Below are positions 1 to 10,785 of a DNA stretch of 58,806 nt, piece after piece. The first letter of the stretch is position 1. The number at the start of each line of letters is the position of its first letter. The DNA is from Buttiauxella noackiae ATCC 51607 (GTDB lineage: Bacteria; Pseudomonadota; Gammaproteobacteria; Enterobacterales; Enterobacteriaceae), in the NCBI RefSeq assembly GCF_001654865.1, contig NZ_LXEO01000046.1, positions 1 to 58,806 on the forward strand. The letters are read 5' to 3'. The notes under the pieces were generated by a model. The model was given only the letters and a program-made list of their open reading frames with translations, made no database searches and was not told where the DNA came from. The translations under genes and the position numbers were made by a program.

Positions 1-24
1 GGGTTAAATAACCGGGTTTTTTAT

Positions 25-504
25 TTAACGGCGTTCCAGAACTTCGAAGCAGTAACTATGTGAGTTACTCTCATCCGCGTCATGGAATTCGCTAAAAGTA
101 GACTGCCACTCGTCCGGTTCGTAATCCGGGAAGTGCGTGTCACCTTCTACTTCCGCATCGATATGCGTCAGATACAGGCGCTGTGCTTTCGGCAGGAACT
201 GTTCGTACACACGCCCACCACCAATCACCATAATCTCTTCGGCGTCGCCACAAGCCTTAATGGCATCCTCAACAGATGAAACCCACTCCACGCGGTCATC
301 GGTACCGGGCTTACTGCTAATGACGATGTTCTTACGTCCAGGAAGCGGGCGACCGATAGATTCCCAGGTTAAACGGCCCATAACGACAGGTTTATTCAGT
401 GTATTACGTTTAAACCAGGCCAGATCGGCTGGTAAGTCCCAGGGCATGGCGTTTTCCATGCCAATTACACGATCTACCGCTAATGCAGCAATCAGACTGA
501 TCAT
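25..504 (-). CDS. folA: Dihydrofolate reductase type I
   Basis: Reduces 7,8-dihydrofolate to tetrahydrofolate with NADPH in the cytosol, feeding thymidylate, purine and methionine synthesis; it is the trimethoprim target. The 159-residue product has the E. coli FolA length. It shows the substrate-binding segment with Trp22 and catalytic Asp27 ([12 protein letters not shown]), the conserved [17 protein letters not shown] stretch and the NADPH-binding IGGGRVY motif near residues 94-100. The gene is monocistronic, next to a LysE-type exporter gene and kefC, as part of the usual folA-kefC neighbourhood. Nothing indicates a resistant variant, but that cannot be judged without an alignment. Very secure. 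Confidence 0.98.
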   Translation of the reverse strand: MISLIAALAVDRVIGMENAMPWDLPADLAWFKRNTLNKPVVMGRLTWESIGRPLPGRKNIVISSKPGTDDRVEWVSSVEDAIKACGDAEEIMVIGGGRVYEQFLPKAQRLYLTHIDAEVEGDTHFPDYEPDEWQSTFSEFHDADESNSHSYCFEVLERR

Positions 505-539
505 TCTATTAACCCAAGGGTGGTGAAAAAATTGCCGCC

Positions 540-568
540 ACTATACGGAAAGCGCATTCTTTCGTCGA
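540..568 (-). promoter_or_regulatory. Candidate sigma-70 promoter of folA
   Basis: On the minus strand there is a TCGACG (-35, 563-568) and a TATAGT (-10, 540-545) separated by 17 bases, about 35 bases upstream of the folA start codon. The -10 is close to consensus and the spacing is ideal. Called from motif match and position only. Confidence 0.55.
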
Positions 569-775
569 CTATCCGCGAGCATGTCCGTAAGAATTTTTTT
601 GTTCTGCGACTGTAAACCCGTAACGTATTGCTTCCTGTTATAACAGGAACAATGAGTTAGCGTAAAAGCGTCAGAAATAACGTAAAAGATTCTTAACTGC
701 TCTTCGCCATATACTATAAGTTTATACAATAGCTGCGGTATAGTTCACATTTCTACGTCTTTGCAGGATACAACC

Positions 776-1390
776 ATGCTGGAAACCACACTTTTTGTCG
801 CCACCATTGCCACTTTGGGGATGTTATCTCCCGGGCCTGATTTCTTTCTGGTGATAAAGAACGCAGCGCGCTATTCACGTACTGCGGCAATGATGACTTC
901 GCTGGGTGTCATCAGCGGCGTGGCAACGCACATGACTTATTGTGTTGCGGGTTTAGCGGTGGTGATTACCACCACGCCATGGTTATTCGACCTACTGAAA
1001 TATGCCGGGGCCGCATATCTGATCTGGATTGGTTTCCATGCATTACTCGCACGCGGCAGCAGTAAAATGGATGTCAGCAACGTTGAGCGCCAACAAACGA
1101 CACTTAAGAAAGCATTTCTACAGGGCTATTTGTGCAACCTGCTGAACCCCAAAGCGACCCTGTTCTTCCTTTCCGTTTTCACCCAGGTATTGAGCGTGAA
1201 TTCAGGGACCATGGAAAAACTTTGGTACGCCGGAGTTATCCTGATGCTGTCCGTGGTCTGGTGGCCACTGTTGGTGGTGTTAATTCAAAGCGAGCCTGTT
1301 CGTCGCGGCCTGGCTAAGGCACAGAAAATTGTCGATAAACTGCTGGGCGGCATGTTGATTGCGCTGGGGATAAAAGTCGCCTTGAGTTGA
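776..1390 (+). CDS. LysE/RhtB-family amino-acid exporter
   Basis: A 204-residue integral inner-membrane protein of the LysE/RhtB translocator family, which exports amino acids or homoserine-type compounds. It begins with the family signature at residues 10-30 (ATLGMLSPGPDFFLVIKNA). It has about six hydrophobic segments and the central LLNPKATLFFLSVFTQV motif typical of RhtB/RhtC-like proteins. The ATG at 776 is chosen over an upstream TTG because GCAGGA lies 7 bases before it. It is a single gene convergent with kefC, with a REP element between the stops. The exact substrate cannot be read from sequence. E. coli has no such gene between folA and kefC, so it is an accessory gene here. Confidence 0.88.
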   Translation: MLETTLFVATIATLGMLSPGPDFFLVIKNAARYSRTAAMMTSLGVISGVATHMTYCVAGLAVVITTTPWLFDLLKYAGAAYLIWIGFHALLARGSSKMDVSNVERQQTTLKKAFLQGYLCNLLNPKATLFFLSVFTQVLSVNSGTMEKLWYAGVILMLSVVWWPLLVVLIQSEPVRRGLAKAQKIVDKLLGGMLIALGIKVALS

Positions 1391-1400
1391 GAACGAATCG

Positions 1401-1474
1401 GTGGATGGCGCGCAAGCGCTTATCCACCCTACAACAGCGTTCCGTAGGTCGGATAAGCGTTAGCGTCATCCGAC
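1401..1474. repeat. REP/BIME-type palindromic repeat pair
   Basis: Two inverted REP-like units lie between the convergent ends of the LysE-type gene and kefC: GGATGGCGCGCAAGCGCTTA and, after a short linker, CGTAGGTCGGATAAGCG with GCGTCATCC. Both carry the GGATRR...GCGC...TTATCC and 'CGTAGGTCGGATAAG' signature of enterobacterial REP elements. The same unit type recurs at 16304-16370, also between convergent genes. Such elements usually stabilise 3' mRNA ends or bind gyrase. Confidence 0.85.
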
Positions 1475-1485
1475 ACCACTTTTCG

Positions 1486-3342
1486 TTATTCCGGTTTCAC
1501 TGGCGGCTCATCGGCCAATTTCCCCGAATGAAGCCCTTCTTCCGTCCCCTGCCAGCCGTGACGCTGAATCACATTCAGATGGATACGATCTTCGTTAATC
1601 ACCTCAGTCAGCATGGCACTGGTGCGTTTGAGCACATCGGCTCGCGCTGACCAGTCTGGAGCCGGAACCATCTCTTCAACCATCTGCGTATTAAAACGTC
1701 GGAAGTGATCGGCTCGCTCACGTGCTTCATAGCTGCCAACGCCCAGACCTTCCAGTGCCCGGCGCCCCACTTTTAATGCGCCTTCAAATGTTTCACGCTC
1801 TGGTTGTTCAACACCCAACTGCCGCAGGCGAATGAAGTGGTCAAGATCGCGTGCTCGCGCAATCACTTTCAAATGAGGGAAATGTTCCTGCACCAGCTCT
1901 GCCAGCTGCATATTGGCATCAGGATCGTCGATAGCATTGATCAGCACTTCAGCTTTTGCGGCCCCGGCGGACTCCAGTAAATCCACGCGTGTTGCATCGC
2001 CGTAAAAAACTTTGGTACCAAATTTACGCAGTGTTTCAATATGGTCTGGGTCATGATCGAGAACCACCATTTTTACCCCACTGGTGAGTAACAAACGGCC
2101 GGCAATCTGCCCGAAACGACCGAAGCCTGCGATAATCACTCGCGGCTGTTCTTCATCGATTTCGTCCGCTTCTCGCGCCTGTTCTTTACCCGATTTCTCC
2201 AGGCGATTGAGTATTACCAGCAGCAGTGGCGTTGCCGCCATTGATAGTGCAACAGCAAGGGTCAGCGATTTCGCCCAACTGTCATCTAACACCTCAGCCA
2301 TTCTTGCTGTACCAAAAATCACGAACGCAAATTCACTACCTTGCCCCAGCAAAACAGCAAACCAGCGCCGTTGTTTTCGTGGCACATTCAGCGGCTTCGC
2401 CACAATCCAAAGCGTTATGATTTTAATCGCCAGGAAGCCGAACAGCAGTGCGATGATTCGCAGAGGATTTTCAAGCAACGTACCAAAATCTATCGACATG
2501 CCCACACCGATAAAGAACAGCCCGAGCAGCAAACCTTTGAACGGTTCAATATCACTTTCCAGCGCATGGCGATACTCGGAGCTTGCCAGTAACACACCGG
2601 CAAGAAACGCGCCCATCGCCATCGAAAGCCCGGCCTCTTCAAGCAATAAGCCAAAGCCAAACACCATAAACAGTGCCATAGCGCTGAAGACTTCACGCAG
2701 GCCGGAACGCGCAACGAACCGCAGCAACGGGCGCGTCACATAACGGCCTAGCAACACAACGATGGCCAATGCACCGACCACTTTCAGAGCCGAAATGGAA
2801 AAAGCAGCCAGGGTCGTAGTCGCACCGCTACTGGCTAATAACGGGATCATGGCCACGAGCGGGATCGCAGCGATATCCTGGAATAACAGCACGGCAAAGG
2901 CACTACGCCCCATTTGTGAAACAGTGAGATTGCGTTCGTTCATCGCCTGCATGGCTATCGCGGTTGAAGAGAGCGCCAGCGTCAAGCCGATTAACACCGC
3001 CACCTGCCAACGCAGCCCTAAGAACATGCAAAACAAACCGAGCAGCAAACCACACGCCACCATTTGCAAAGCACCGCCACCAAACACAGAGGCGCGTAGC
3101 GTCCACAAGCGACGGGGGTCAAGCTCCAGACCAATCACAAATAACATCAACACCACGCCGATTTCCGCAAAATGCAGAATAGTTTCGGCATCGGTAACCA
3201 GACGTAACCCCCACGGGCCAATAATGCACCCGGCAATCAGGTAGCCAAGCACCGAACCTAATCCAAGGCGCACGGCAATGGGCACAATGATCGCAGCGGA
3301 GCCAAGATAAATCAGCGCCTGAATCATGCTGTGACTATCCAT
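1486..3342 (-). CDS. kefC: Glutathione-regulated potassium-efflux antiporter KefC
   Basis: Inner-membrane K+/H+ antiporter that is held closed by glutathione and opened by glutathione S-conjugates, acidifying the cytoplasm to protect against electrophiles. The 618-residue product has a CPA2 antiporter domain of about twelve membrane segments (residues 1-380) with the conserved [22 protein letters not shown] region. A cytosolic KTN/Rossmann domain starts at about residue 400 ([16 protein letters not shown]). The start at 3342 ([17 protein letters not shown]) matches E. coli KefC and overlaps the end of kefF by 8 bases, implying translational coupling. A longer reading frame upstream would run through kefF and is rejected. 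Confidence 0.97.
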   Translation of the reverse strand: MDSHSMIQALIYLGSAAIIVPIAVRLGLGSVLGYLIAGCIIGPWGLRLVTDAETILHFAEIGVVLMLFVIGLELDPRRLWTLRASVFGGGALQMVACGLLLGLFCMFLGLRWQVAVLIGLTLALSSTAIAMQAMNERNLTVSQMGRSAFAVLLFQDIAAIPLVAMIPLLASSGATTTLAAFSISALKVVGALAIVVLLGRYVTRPLLRFVARSGLREVFSAMALFMVFGFGLLLEEAGLSMAMGAFLAGVLLASSEYRHALESDIEPFKGLLLGLFFIGVGMSIDFGTLLENPLRIIALLFGFLAIKIITLWIVAKPLNVPRKQRRWFAVLLGQGSEFAFVIFGTARMAEVLDDSWAKSLTLAVALSMAATPLLLVILNRLEKSGKEQAREADEIDEEQPRVIIAGFGRFGQIAGRLLLTSGVKMVVLDHDPDHIETLRKFGTKVFYGDATRVDLLESAGAAKAEVLINAIDDPDANMQLAELVQEHFPHLKVIARARDLDHFIRLRQLGVEQPERETFEGALKVGRRALEGLGVGSYEARERADHFRRFNTQMVEEMVPAPDWSARADVLKRTSAMLTEVINEDRIHLNVIQRHGWQGTEEGLHSGKLADEPPVKPE

Positions 3343-3865
3343 GGTTCGCCTCCCGCCACTCGAGTAATCGTTGTTTATATTGCTCGGCCTGAACTTCGAG
3401 CGTGTTCTCATCACAAACGAAAGTGAAATGAACGGTGAAATGCGGCAGCCAGTTCATGCCGCAGTAAAGCGCGGTCGCCTGCAATGGTTGTCCAAGTACA
3501 TCAAAGCCGGGATGGTCACCCAGATTAAAATGGTTATCGCCACCGCCAGTTGTAACCGCCCACATGACATTTTTACCGTGTAGTGCCTTACCGCCACGCC
3601 CGTAGGCCCAGCCGTGAGCGAGTACTTTGTCGATCCACAGTTTCATCAATGGCGGAGTGCTGTACCACTGCATCGGGTGCTGCCAGATAACCAAATCTGC
3701 GCGGCTTAATGCTTCCTGCTCGGCGGCAATATCAATGTTGAAATCGGGGTATAACTCATAGAGGGAGCGCACTTCTACATCTGGCAAAAGCGAGGCTTGC
3801 TCAAGCATTTTTCGGTTTGTGTGGGAGTGTTGCGGGTAAGGATGTGCATAAATAATTAAAATCAT
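3335..3865 (-). CDS. kefF: KefC ancillary NAD(P)H oxidoreductase KefF
   Basis: Flavodoxin-fold quinone reductase (YwrO/NQO1 family) that binds the cytosolic KefC domain and is needed for full efflux activity; it can also reduce electrophilic quinones. The 176-residue product has the FMN-binding N terminus ([17 protein letters not shown]) and the family motifs [18 protein letters not shown] and [11 protein letters not shown]. Length matches E. coli KefF. The second of two adjacent ATGs is taken as start. It is the first gene of the kefF-kefC operon. Confidence 0.96.
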   Translation of the reverse strand: MILIIYAHPYPQHSHTNRKMLEQASLLPDVEVRSLYELYPDFNIDIAAEQEALSRADLVIWQHPMQWYSTPPLMKLWIDKVLAHGWAYGRGGKALHGKNVMWAVTTGGGDNHFNLGDHPGFDVLGQPLQATALYCGMNWLPHFTVHFTFVCDENTLEVQAEQYKQRLLEWREANHG

Positions 3866-3867
3866 CA

Positions 3868-3931
3868 ATTAGCCTGTTGTTTTACCGCATTCTTTTCTCA
3901 AAGAGTGTAGTCAGTAATTCAACAGGCTAAT
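3868..3931. repeat. 12-bp perfect inverted repeat with 40-base spacer
   Basis: ATTAGCCTGTTG (3868-3879) and CAACAGGCTAAT (3920-3931) are exact reverse complements. They lie just upstream of the kefF start codon and downstream of a lipoprotein gene. There is no T-run, so a simple terminator is unlikely. The arms could be paired regulator sites or a long RNA hairpin in the kefFC leader; the function is unknown. Confidence 0.5.
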
Positions 3932-3969
3932 AGTCATAATTCCAGGCGAGCTAAGTGGGAAGACCTGAA

Positions 3970-4203
3970 TTAATTATCAAGTTCGCCCATCGATTTAACC
4001 TGATCGCGGTTGATCTGCTCAGTCTTGCCAGATTCCGCATTTTTGTAAGAGACCAGGCCAGTCTCGTCATCAACCTGCGGCTTACCGTCTGTGACAATGG
4101 TTTTGCCATCTGTGGTTTTTACCGCCTGGTTAGACGAACAGCCCGCGACGGTCAGCAACGTTGCGGTAGCGAATAAGGACGCCAGTAGAATTTTGTTTTT
4201 CAT
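3970..4203 (-). CDS. Small YgdI/YgdR-type lipoprotein (DUF903)
   Basis: A 77-residue predicted outer-membrane or periplasmic lipoprotein. A short hydrophobic signal peptide ends in a lipobox (LLTVAGC), followed by CSSNQAVKTTDGKTIVTDGKP and a threonine/glycine-rich beta-type body. This is the pattern of the YgdI/YgdR family (DUF903, SH3-like fold). The start is placed at the ATG at 4203, which has GGAGAA upstream; eight codons of the longer frame are left out. It sits alone between kefFC and another lipoprotein gene, in place of the E. coli cai/fix block. The role is unknown; relatives are linked to envelope homeostasis. Confidence 0.85.
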   Translation of the reverse strand: MKNKILLASLFATATLLTVAGCSSNQAVKTTDGKTIVTDGKPQVDDETGLVSYKNAESGKTEQINRDQVKSMGELDN

Positions 4204-4326
4204 GTTGTTCTCCCTGTATGTAGTCATTTCTCATCTTCAGACTAAAAACATTAGCAGGAATTTCCGGCTTCGCTGGAAAATACAGAACACTCTGAAAGCA
4301 GACAGTTGTAAACCAGCCTGAGTGAT

Positions 4327-4815
4327 TTAACTCTTTTGCGGAAAACCGTCTTTATAAATGATGGTTTGCAAGACGTTGCCCTGGGCATCAAAGGTTTTCG
4401 CTTCGCCATTTGCCACGCTATCTTTGTAGGTGATGGTGGTGCGTAACTTGCCGTCCTGCGTATAACCTTGTGATAGTCCTTCGGCCTTACAGTTAATCAG
4501 CGGGGTATGGGTTCTTAGCGTGCCGTTTGGGTAATAAATATCCAGATATTCATTGAAACAACGGTTCTTAACAACCGTCTCGAACTTCTTCGCACCGTTA
4601 TCGTATTTTTCAACTAGCTTACCGTCAGGTACTTTATCCGTCACACTTACAACAGGCACGGTCAGCTTTTTTTGCGGCTCAAGGTCGTCTGTTAATCCTT
4701 TTGCATAATCTGGCGTCATGCCCATTGCATCAATAGTTTTAGTGACTGAAGAGGAAAATTCTGCACAGCCAGATAGCATTATGGCTAGCGTTATCAGAGG
4801 AATTGAACGTTGCAC
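4327..4815 (-). CDS. Lipoprotein with YwqK/MORN-like repeats
   Basis: A 162-residue predicted lipoprotein. The signal peptide ends in a lipobox (AIMLSGC), and the C-terminal half holds repeated 'YxNGxx...' units: EKYDNGAKKFETVV, YYPNGTLRTHT, YTQDGKLRTTITYKD, FDAQGNVLQTIIYKDG. These are the MORN-like repeats of the YwqK-type family. The start is a GTG at 4815 with AAGGAGCTC 7 bases upstream. No enzymatic motif is visible. The neighbours (another lipoprotein, carB) give no clue to function; I do not recognise an E. coli K-12 counterpart at this position. Confidence 0.8.
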   Translation of the reverse strand: MQRSIPLITLAIMLSGCAEFSSSVTKTIDAMGMTPDYAKGLTDDLEPQKKLTVPVVSVTDKVPDGKLVEKYDNGAKKFETVVKNRCFNEYLDIYYPNGTLRTHTPLINCKAEGLSQGYTQDGKLRTTITYKDSVANGEAKTFDAQGNVLQTIIYKDGFPQKS

Positions 4816-4895
4816 GGCGAGCTCCTTTTTAAGTATTTCCGTAAAATGAAACTAACGACGCACGTAGACAACCCCCAAAAAAGGTAGGAAAGGCA

Positions 4896-4921
4896 TTAAA
4901 AAACCCGCCGAAGCGGGTTTT
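4896..4921 (-). terminator. Rho-independent terminator of carAB
   Basis: An 8-bp perfect stem with a four-base loop (AAACCCGC CGAA GCGGGTTT, 4901-4920) is followed on the minus strand by a run of T residues, just after the carB stop codon. Confidence 0.92.
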
Positions 4922-4939
4922 GGGAGGAATCCGAAGAGA

Positions 4940-7900
4940 CTACTTCGTAATTTGCGCGTGCATTTCCTGCACTGAAATCACTTTTTCTGTCGCGTCAGAG
5001 TTCAGCGCCATCGCGGTGGCAAAGCCGCCGTTCAGCGTGGTGTCGTAATGCACTTTGTATTGCAGTGCGCTGCGGCGAATGAGTTTAGAATCCTCAATCG
5101 CCTGGCGGCCCGCCGTGGTGTTGATGATGTAGGTATATTCGCCATTCTTAATACGGTCCTGAATGTGCGGACGACCTTCATGCACCTTGTTCACCAGGCG
5201 CGGGTTAATACCTGCTTCACCCAACACCACCGCAGTACCGTGAGTCGCATCCAGTTCGAAGCCCTGCTTCAGCAATTTAGCGGCCAGGTCTACCACACGT
5301 TTTTTGTCGCCTTCGCGAACAGACAGCAGTGCGCGGCCTGGTTTACGCATGGTGGACTGGCTGCCCAGCATCGCTTTGGAGAACGCTTCTGCAAAGGTGC
5401 GGCCGACGCCCATCACTTCACCGGTAGAGCGCATTTCTGGCCCTAACAGTGGGTCAACGCCCGGGAACTTGTTGAACGGCAATACCACTTCTTTCACAGA
5501 GTAGTAAGGTGGGATGATCTCTTTGGTCATGCCCTGCTGAACCAGCGTTTGCCCAACCATTACACGCGCCGCCACTTTAGCCAGCGCCATGCCGGTTGCT
5601 TTAGAGACAAACGGTACGGTACGCGCAGCACGTGGGTTAACTTCAATCAGGTAGACTTCGTTATCTTTCACCGCAAACTGCACGTTCATCAAACCGCGAA
5701 CTTGCAGTTCGAAAGCCAGTTTCTGCACCTGCTGGCGCATCACGTCCTGGATTTCCTGGCTCAGCGTGTAAGCTGGCAGAGAACACGCGGAGTCACCGGA
5801 GTGAACGCCAGCTTGTTCAATGTGCTCCATGATGCCGCCAATCAGCACGGTTTCACCGTCGCAAATCGCATCGACATCCACTTCTACCGCATCGTCGAGG
5901 AAGCGGTCGAGCAGCACAGGTGCATCGTTAGATACACTTACTGCAGTCTGGAAGTAACGACGTAAATCCACTTCGTCGTACACGATTTCCATCGCGCGGC
6001 CACCCAGTACGTAGGATGGGCGTACAACCAGCGGGTAACCAATGTGTGCCGCTTTTTCTACCGCCATTTCGATGGTGGTAACGGTGGCGTTGGCAGGCTG
6101 TTTCAGCTTCAGGCGGTCAACTGCGTGCTGGAAACGCTCGCGGTCTTCTGCACGGTCAATAGCGTCAGGGCTGGTGCCGATAATTGGTACGCCAGCAGCT
6201 TCCAGTTCACGAGCCAGTTTCAGCGGAGTCTGGCCACCGTACTGCACGATAACGCCTTTTGGTTTCTCAACGCGGACAATTTCCAGTACGTCTTCGAAGG
6301 TTACTGGCTCGAAGTACAGGCGGTCAGAGGTGTCATAGTCGGTAGAAACCGTTTCAGGGTTACAGTTAACCATGATGGTTTCATAACCATCTTCACGCAG
6401 CGCCAGAGAGGCGTGTACGCAGCAGTAGTCAAACTCGATGCCCTGGCCGATACGGTTTGGACCACCGCCCAGCACCATGATTTTGTCACGGTCGTTGTTC
6501 GGGTTAGCTTCGCACTCATCTTCATAAGTGGAGTACATGTACGCAGTATCGGTAGAGAATTCCGCCGCACAGGTATCAACACGCTTATAAACCGGATGCA
6601 GTTTGTATTGCTCACGCAGTTTGCGGATTTCAGACTCGCGAACGCCAGCCAGTTTAGCCAGGCGTGCATCGGCAAAACCTTTGCGCTTGAGCATACGCAG
6701 GAAGTCATAGTCCAGACCGGTGATGCCAATCTCTTCGACTTTCTCTTCCAGGCGCACCAGCTCTTCAATCTGCACCAGGAACCAGCGGTCGATGTTGGTC
6801 AGGTTGAATACGCCATCGACAGACAAACCTGCGCGGAAGGCGTCAGCCACGTACCAGATACGCTCAGCGCCAGCATCTTTCAGCTCGCGACGGATTTTGG
6901 TCAGCGCTTCCGGGTCATCCAGATTCACTTTCGGGTCAAAACCGGTCGCGCCCACTTCCAGGCCGCGCAAGGCTTTTTGCAATGATTCCTGTTGTGTGCG
7001 GCCAATCGCCATCACTTCACCCACAGATTTCATCTGTGTGGTCAGACGGTCGTTAGCGCCGACGAATTTTTCGAAGTTGAAGCGAGGAATTTTCGTCACA
7101 ACGTAGTCGATGGATGGCTCGAACGACGCAGGCGTTTTGCCGCCGGTGATATCGTTCATCAGCTCGTCGAGGGTGTAACCCACCGCAAGTTTTGCGGCCA
7201 CTTTCGCAATCGGGAAGCCGGTTGCTTTTGATGCTAAGGCTGAAGAGCGCGATACGCGCGGGTTCATCTCGATAACAATCAGACGGCCAGTTTTCGGGTT
7301 AACCGAGAACTGTACGTTGGAACCGCCAGTTTCTACACCGATTTCACGCAGTACCGCCATCGAGGCGTTACGCATGATTTGGTACTCTTTGTCGGTCAGC
7401 GTTTGCGCTGGCGCAACAGTGATGGAGTCACCGGTGTGAATACCCATCGGGTCAAGGTTTTCGATAGAGCAGACGATAATGCAGTTGTCGTTTTTATCAC
7501 GCACAACTTCCATTTCGTACTCTTTCCAGCCGATCAGGGATTCATCAATCAGCAGCTCTTTGGTTGGCGAAAGATCCAGACCACGCTCGCAGATTTCTTC
7601 GAACTCTTCACGGTTGTACGCAATACCGCCGCCGGTGCCACCCATGGTGAATGAAGGGCGGATGATGCACGGATAACCCACGTCAGCCGCAACAGCCAGC
7701 GCTTCTTCCATGTTGTGAGCAATACCAGAACGCGCAGTATCAAGGCCGATTTTTTTCATCGCCACGTCGAAACGGCGGCGATCTTCGGCTTTATCAATGG
7801 CGTCTGCGGTGGCACCAATCATGGTGACGCCGAATTCTGCCAGTACGCCCTGGCGTTCCAGTTCCAGTGCACAGTTCAGTGCCGTCTGGCCGCCCATGGT

Positions 7901-8164
7901 TGGCAGAACCGCATCCGGGCGCTCTTTCTCAATGATTTTGCGCACCACTTCCCAGTGAATCGGCTCGATGTAAGTCGCATCGGCCATTTCCGGGTCGGTC
8001 ATAATTGTTGCCGGGTTGGAGTTCACCAGAATGACACGGTAACCCTCTTCACGCAGCGCTTTACACGCCTGAGCACCGGAGTAGTCGAACTCACACGCCT
8101 GGCCGATAACAATTGGGCCTGCGCCGAGGATCAGGATGCTTTTTATATCTGTACGTTTTGGCAT
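4940..8164 (-). CDS. carB: Carbamoyl-phosphate synthase large subunit
   Basis: Synthesises carbamoyl phosphate from bicarbonate, two ATP and ammonia channelled from CarA, supplying both pyrimidine and arginine synthesis. At 1074 residues it has E. coli CarB length. It contains two homologous ATP-grasp halves (about 1-400 and 550-935), each opening with a nucleotide-binding motif ([19 protein letters not shown] and [19 protein letters not shown]). An oligomerisation domain lies between them and a C-terminal MGS-like allosteric domain binds UMP, IMP and ornithine. The start ATG has AGGAGC upstream, and the gene begins 15 bases after carA stops. Confidence 0.99.
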   Translation of the reverse strand: MPKRTDIKSILILGAGPIVIGQACEFDYSGAQACKALREEGYRVILVNSNPATIMTDPEMADATYIEPIHWEVVRKIIEKERPDAVLPTMGGQTALNCALELERQGVLAEFGVTMIGATADAIDKAEDRRRFDVAMKKIGLDTARSGIAHNMEEALAVAADVGYPCIIRPSFTMGGTGGGIAYNREEFEEICERGLDLSPTKELLIDESLIGWKEYEMEVVRDKNDNCIIVCSIENLDPMGIHTGDSITVAPAQTLTDKEYQIMRNASMAVLREIGVETGGSNVQFSVNPKTGRLIVIEMNPRVSRSSALASKATGFPIAKVAAKLAVGYTLDELMNDITGGKTPASFEPSIDYVVTKIPRFNFEKFVGANDRLTTQMKSVGEVMAIGRTQQESLQKALRGLEVGATGFDPKVNLDDPEALTKIRRELKDAGAERIWYVADAFRAGLSVDGVFNLTNIDRWFLVQIEELVRLEEKVEEIGITGLDYDFLRMLKRKGFADARLAKLAGVRESEIRKLREQYKLHPVYKRVDTCAAEFSTDTAYMYSTYEDECEANPNNDRDKIMVLGGGPNRIGQGIEFDYCCVHASLALREDGYETIMVNCNPETVSTDYDTSDRLYFEPVTFEDVLEIVRVEKPKGVIVQYGGQTPLKLARELEAAGVPIIGTSPDAIDRAEDRERFQHAVDRLKLKQPANATVTTIEMAVEKAAHIGYPLVVRPSYVLGGRAMEIVYDEVDLRRYFQTAVSVSNDAPVLLDRFLDDAVEVDVDAICDGETVLIGGIMEHIEQAGVHSGDSACSLPAYTLSQEIQDVMRQQVQKLAFELQVRGLMNVQFAVKDNEVYLIEVNPRAARTVPFVSKATGMALAKVAARVMVGQTLVQQGMTKEIIPPYYSVKEVVLPFNKFPGVDPLLGPEMRSTGEVMGVGRTFAEAFSKAMLGSQSTMRKPGRALLSVREGDKKRVVDLAAKLLKQGFELDATHGTAVVLGEAGINPRLVNKVHEGRPHIQDRIKNGEYTYIINTTAGRQAIEDSKLIRRSALQYKVHYDTTLNGGFATAMALNSDATEKVISVQEMHAQITK

Positions 8165-8179
8165 TTTCTTAGCTCCTGA

Positions 8180-9328
8180 TTATTTAGCAGTAGTGCGGTA
8201 GTGCTTAATCAATTCGACAAAGTGGTCAAACAGCGGTGCCGCATCGTGTGGACCCGGGCTTGCTTCAGGGTGGCCCTGGAAGCTGAATGCCGCTTTATCT
8301 GTACGGTGGATGCCTTGCAGCGTGCCATCGAACAGTGACTTATGGGTCACGCGCAGGTTCGCCGGAAGTGTTGATTCCTCTACAGCAAAACCGTGGTTCT
8401 GGGCAGTAATCATCACGCAGTCGCGATCCAAATCTTTAACCGGATGGTTACCGCCGTGGTGACCAAACTTCATCTTCACGGTTTTCGCACCGCTTGCCAG
8501 AGCCAGCAACTGGTGGCCTAAGCAGATACCGAATACCGGCACGTCGGTTTCCAGGAAGGATTTGATGGCGCTGATTGCGTAATCACACGGTGCCGGGTCG
8601 CCTGGGCCGTTAGAAAGGAAGATCCCGTCCGGGTTCATCTTCAGCACTTCTTCTGCTGGCGTCTGCGCCGGAACCACCGTCAGGCGGCAACCGCGGTCAA
8701 CCAACATGCGCAGAATGTTGCGCTTCACGCCGTAATCGTAAGCCACGACGTGGAAGGGTAAGTCTTCTTCTTTAGCCGCTTCAGGTAATTCACCTTCCAG
8801 CGTCCAGCTGCCTTGCTGCCAGGCATAAGATTCCTGAGTGGTCACTTCTTTCGCCAGATCCATGCCGTTAAGGCCGGGGAAGGCTTTCGCTTTCTCAAGA
8901 GCCAGAGAGGCGTCCAGGTTATCACCGGCAATAATGCAGCCATTCTGTGCACCTTTCTCACGCAGAATTCGGGTCAGCTTACGAGTATCGATATCGGCGA
9001 TTGCCACAATGTTATGGCGCTTCAGGTAGGAAGAAAGGTCTTCGGTATTGCGGTAGTTGCTGGCAATCAGTGGTAGGTCACGGATAACGAGGCCTTGCGC
9101 ATGTACCTGGGAGGATTCTTCGTCAGCAGCATTGGTGCCGACATTGCCGATATGAGGATAAGTAAGAGTGACAATCTGGCGGGAGTAGGAAGGATCAGTG
9201 AGGATTTCTTGATAACCGGTCAAAGAGGTGTTGAAAACGACTTCCCCAATGGCCGAACCCGATGCCCCAATGGCCCGACCGTGGAATTGGGTTCCGTCTT
9301 CCAGAACCAATATTGCTGACTTAATCAA
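8180..9328 (-). CDS. carA: Carbamoyl-phosphate synthase small subunit
   Basis: Glutamine amidotransferase subunit that hydrolyses glutamine and passes ammonia to CarB. The class I GATase domain carries the nucleophile Cys269 ([11 protein letters not shown]) and the His353/Glu355 pair (QGHPEASPG). Translation is placed at a TTG codon at 9328 preceded by TGGAGGG, giving 382 residues, the E. coli length; E. coli carA is also known for a UUG start. The longer frame from an upstream ATG would run through the ARG boxes and is rejected. First gene of the carAB operon. Confidence 0.97.
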   Translation of the reverse strand: MIKSAILVLEDGTQFHGRAIGASGSAIGEVVFNTSLTGYQEILTDPSYSRQIVTLTYPHIGNVGTNAADEESSQVHAQGLVIRDLPLIASNYRNTEDLSSYLKRHNIVAIADIDTRKLTRILREKGAQNGCIIAGDNLDASLALEKAKAFPGLNGMDLAKEVTTQESYAWQQGSWTLEGELPEAAKEEDLPFHVVAYDYGVKRNILRMLVDRGCRLTVVPAQTPAEEVLKMNPDGIFLSNGPGDPAPCDYAISAIKSFLETDVPVFGICLGHQLLALASGAKTVKMKFGHHGGNHPVKDLDRDCVMITAQNHGFAVEESTLPANLRVTHKSLFDGTLQGIHRTDKAAFSFQGHPEASPGPHDAAPLFDHFVELIKHYRTTAK

Positions 9329-9340
9329 AACGCCCTCCAG

Positions 9341-9376
9341 GGAATAAACAGTCAATTTATTTGCATATTAATTCAA
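9341..9376 (-). promoter_or_regulatory. Tandem ARG boxes (ArgR operators) at carA P2
   Basis: On the minus strand TTGAATTAATATGCAAAT (9359-9376) is followed directly by a second, weaker box containing TGACTGTTTATTCC (9341-9358). The arrangement and much of the sequence match the two 18-bp ARG boxes that overlap the arginine-repressed downstream promoter of E. coli carAB. It lies about 13 bases upstream of the TTG start codon, between it and P1. Confidence 0.75.
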
Positions 9377-9435
9377 AACGAATTCAGGAATCAATGCAAA
9401 ACAGCCTGTCATTTGGATTTTTGACAAACGGCGGC

Positions 9436-9464
9436 ATTCTAGTGAGAGGCCGGGGAAAAGTCTA
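9436..9464 (-). promoter_or_regulatory. carAB upstream promoter P1
   Basis: Minus-strand TAGACT (-35, 9459-9464) and TAGAAT (-10, 9436-9441) are spaced by exactly 17 bases. In E. coli the upstream carAB promoter has the same hexamers and is controlled by pyrimidines through PepA, PyrH, IHF, RutR and PurR. The AT-rich stretch at about 9600-9720 upstream is where such factors would bind, but I did not resolve individual sites. No gene is supported between carA and dapB. Confidence 0.75.
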
Positions 9465-9714
9465 CCATAAGCGCAACTTTTTATGTGTTTTTTAGCGATC
9501 TGATGTAAAAAAGAGGAATTGACCGGTGAAATCAACAGCTAACTTACGATGCGTAATCGGTTGCGGACCTGGATGAATGGGAATCTGATGGTAATCATGA
9601 AAAAAGTGGACCAAATGGTCAAAAATGATAAGAAAACAACAGATAAATGGCGGTAAAGATAAAATTATAAGAATTTCAAACAAAATAAATAGAGAAACAA
9701 CCAAAATAACATTA

Positions 9715-9741
9715 AATAAAAAGGGCAATAAAATATTGCCC
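9715..9741 (-). terminator. Rho-independent terminator of dapB
   Basis: GGGCAATA AAA TATTGCCC (9723-9741) forms an 8-bp perfect stem. On the minus strand it is followed by TTTTTATTT, about 50 bases after the dapB stop. Confidence 0.85.
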
Positions 9742-9794
9742 TATCAATCAAGTAATTACGATTGAAATAACCACATCACGATGGGTAATAATGA

Positions 9795-10748
<954 letters not shown>

Positions 10749-10785
10749 TTATTCACCTGATAATCAAAAGGTTTTAAATCACCTA

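Noticed and set aside
541-729. 62-codon frame upstream of folA
   Set aside because: It covers the folA promoter region, has no recognisable domain and no clear ribosome-binding site.
6044-6985. 313-codon frame on the plus strand inside carB
   Set aside because: Shadow of the strongly biased carB codons; no domain, and carB is certain on the other strand.
9492-9728. 78-codon frame between carA and dapB rich in Phe/Ile/Leu
   Set aside because: It lies in the AT-rich carAB control DNA and overlaps the dapB terminator; hydrophobic composition is what random AT-rich DNA gives. No ribosome-binding site.
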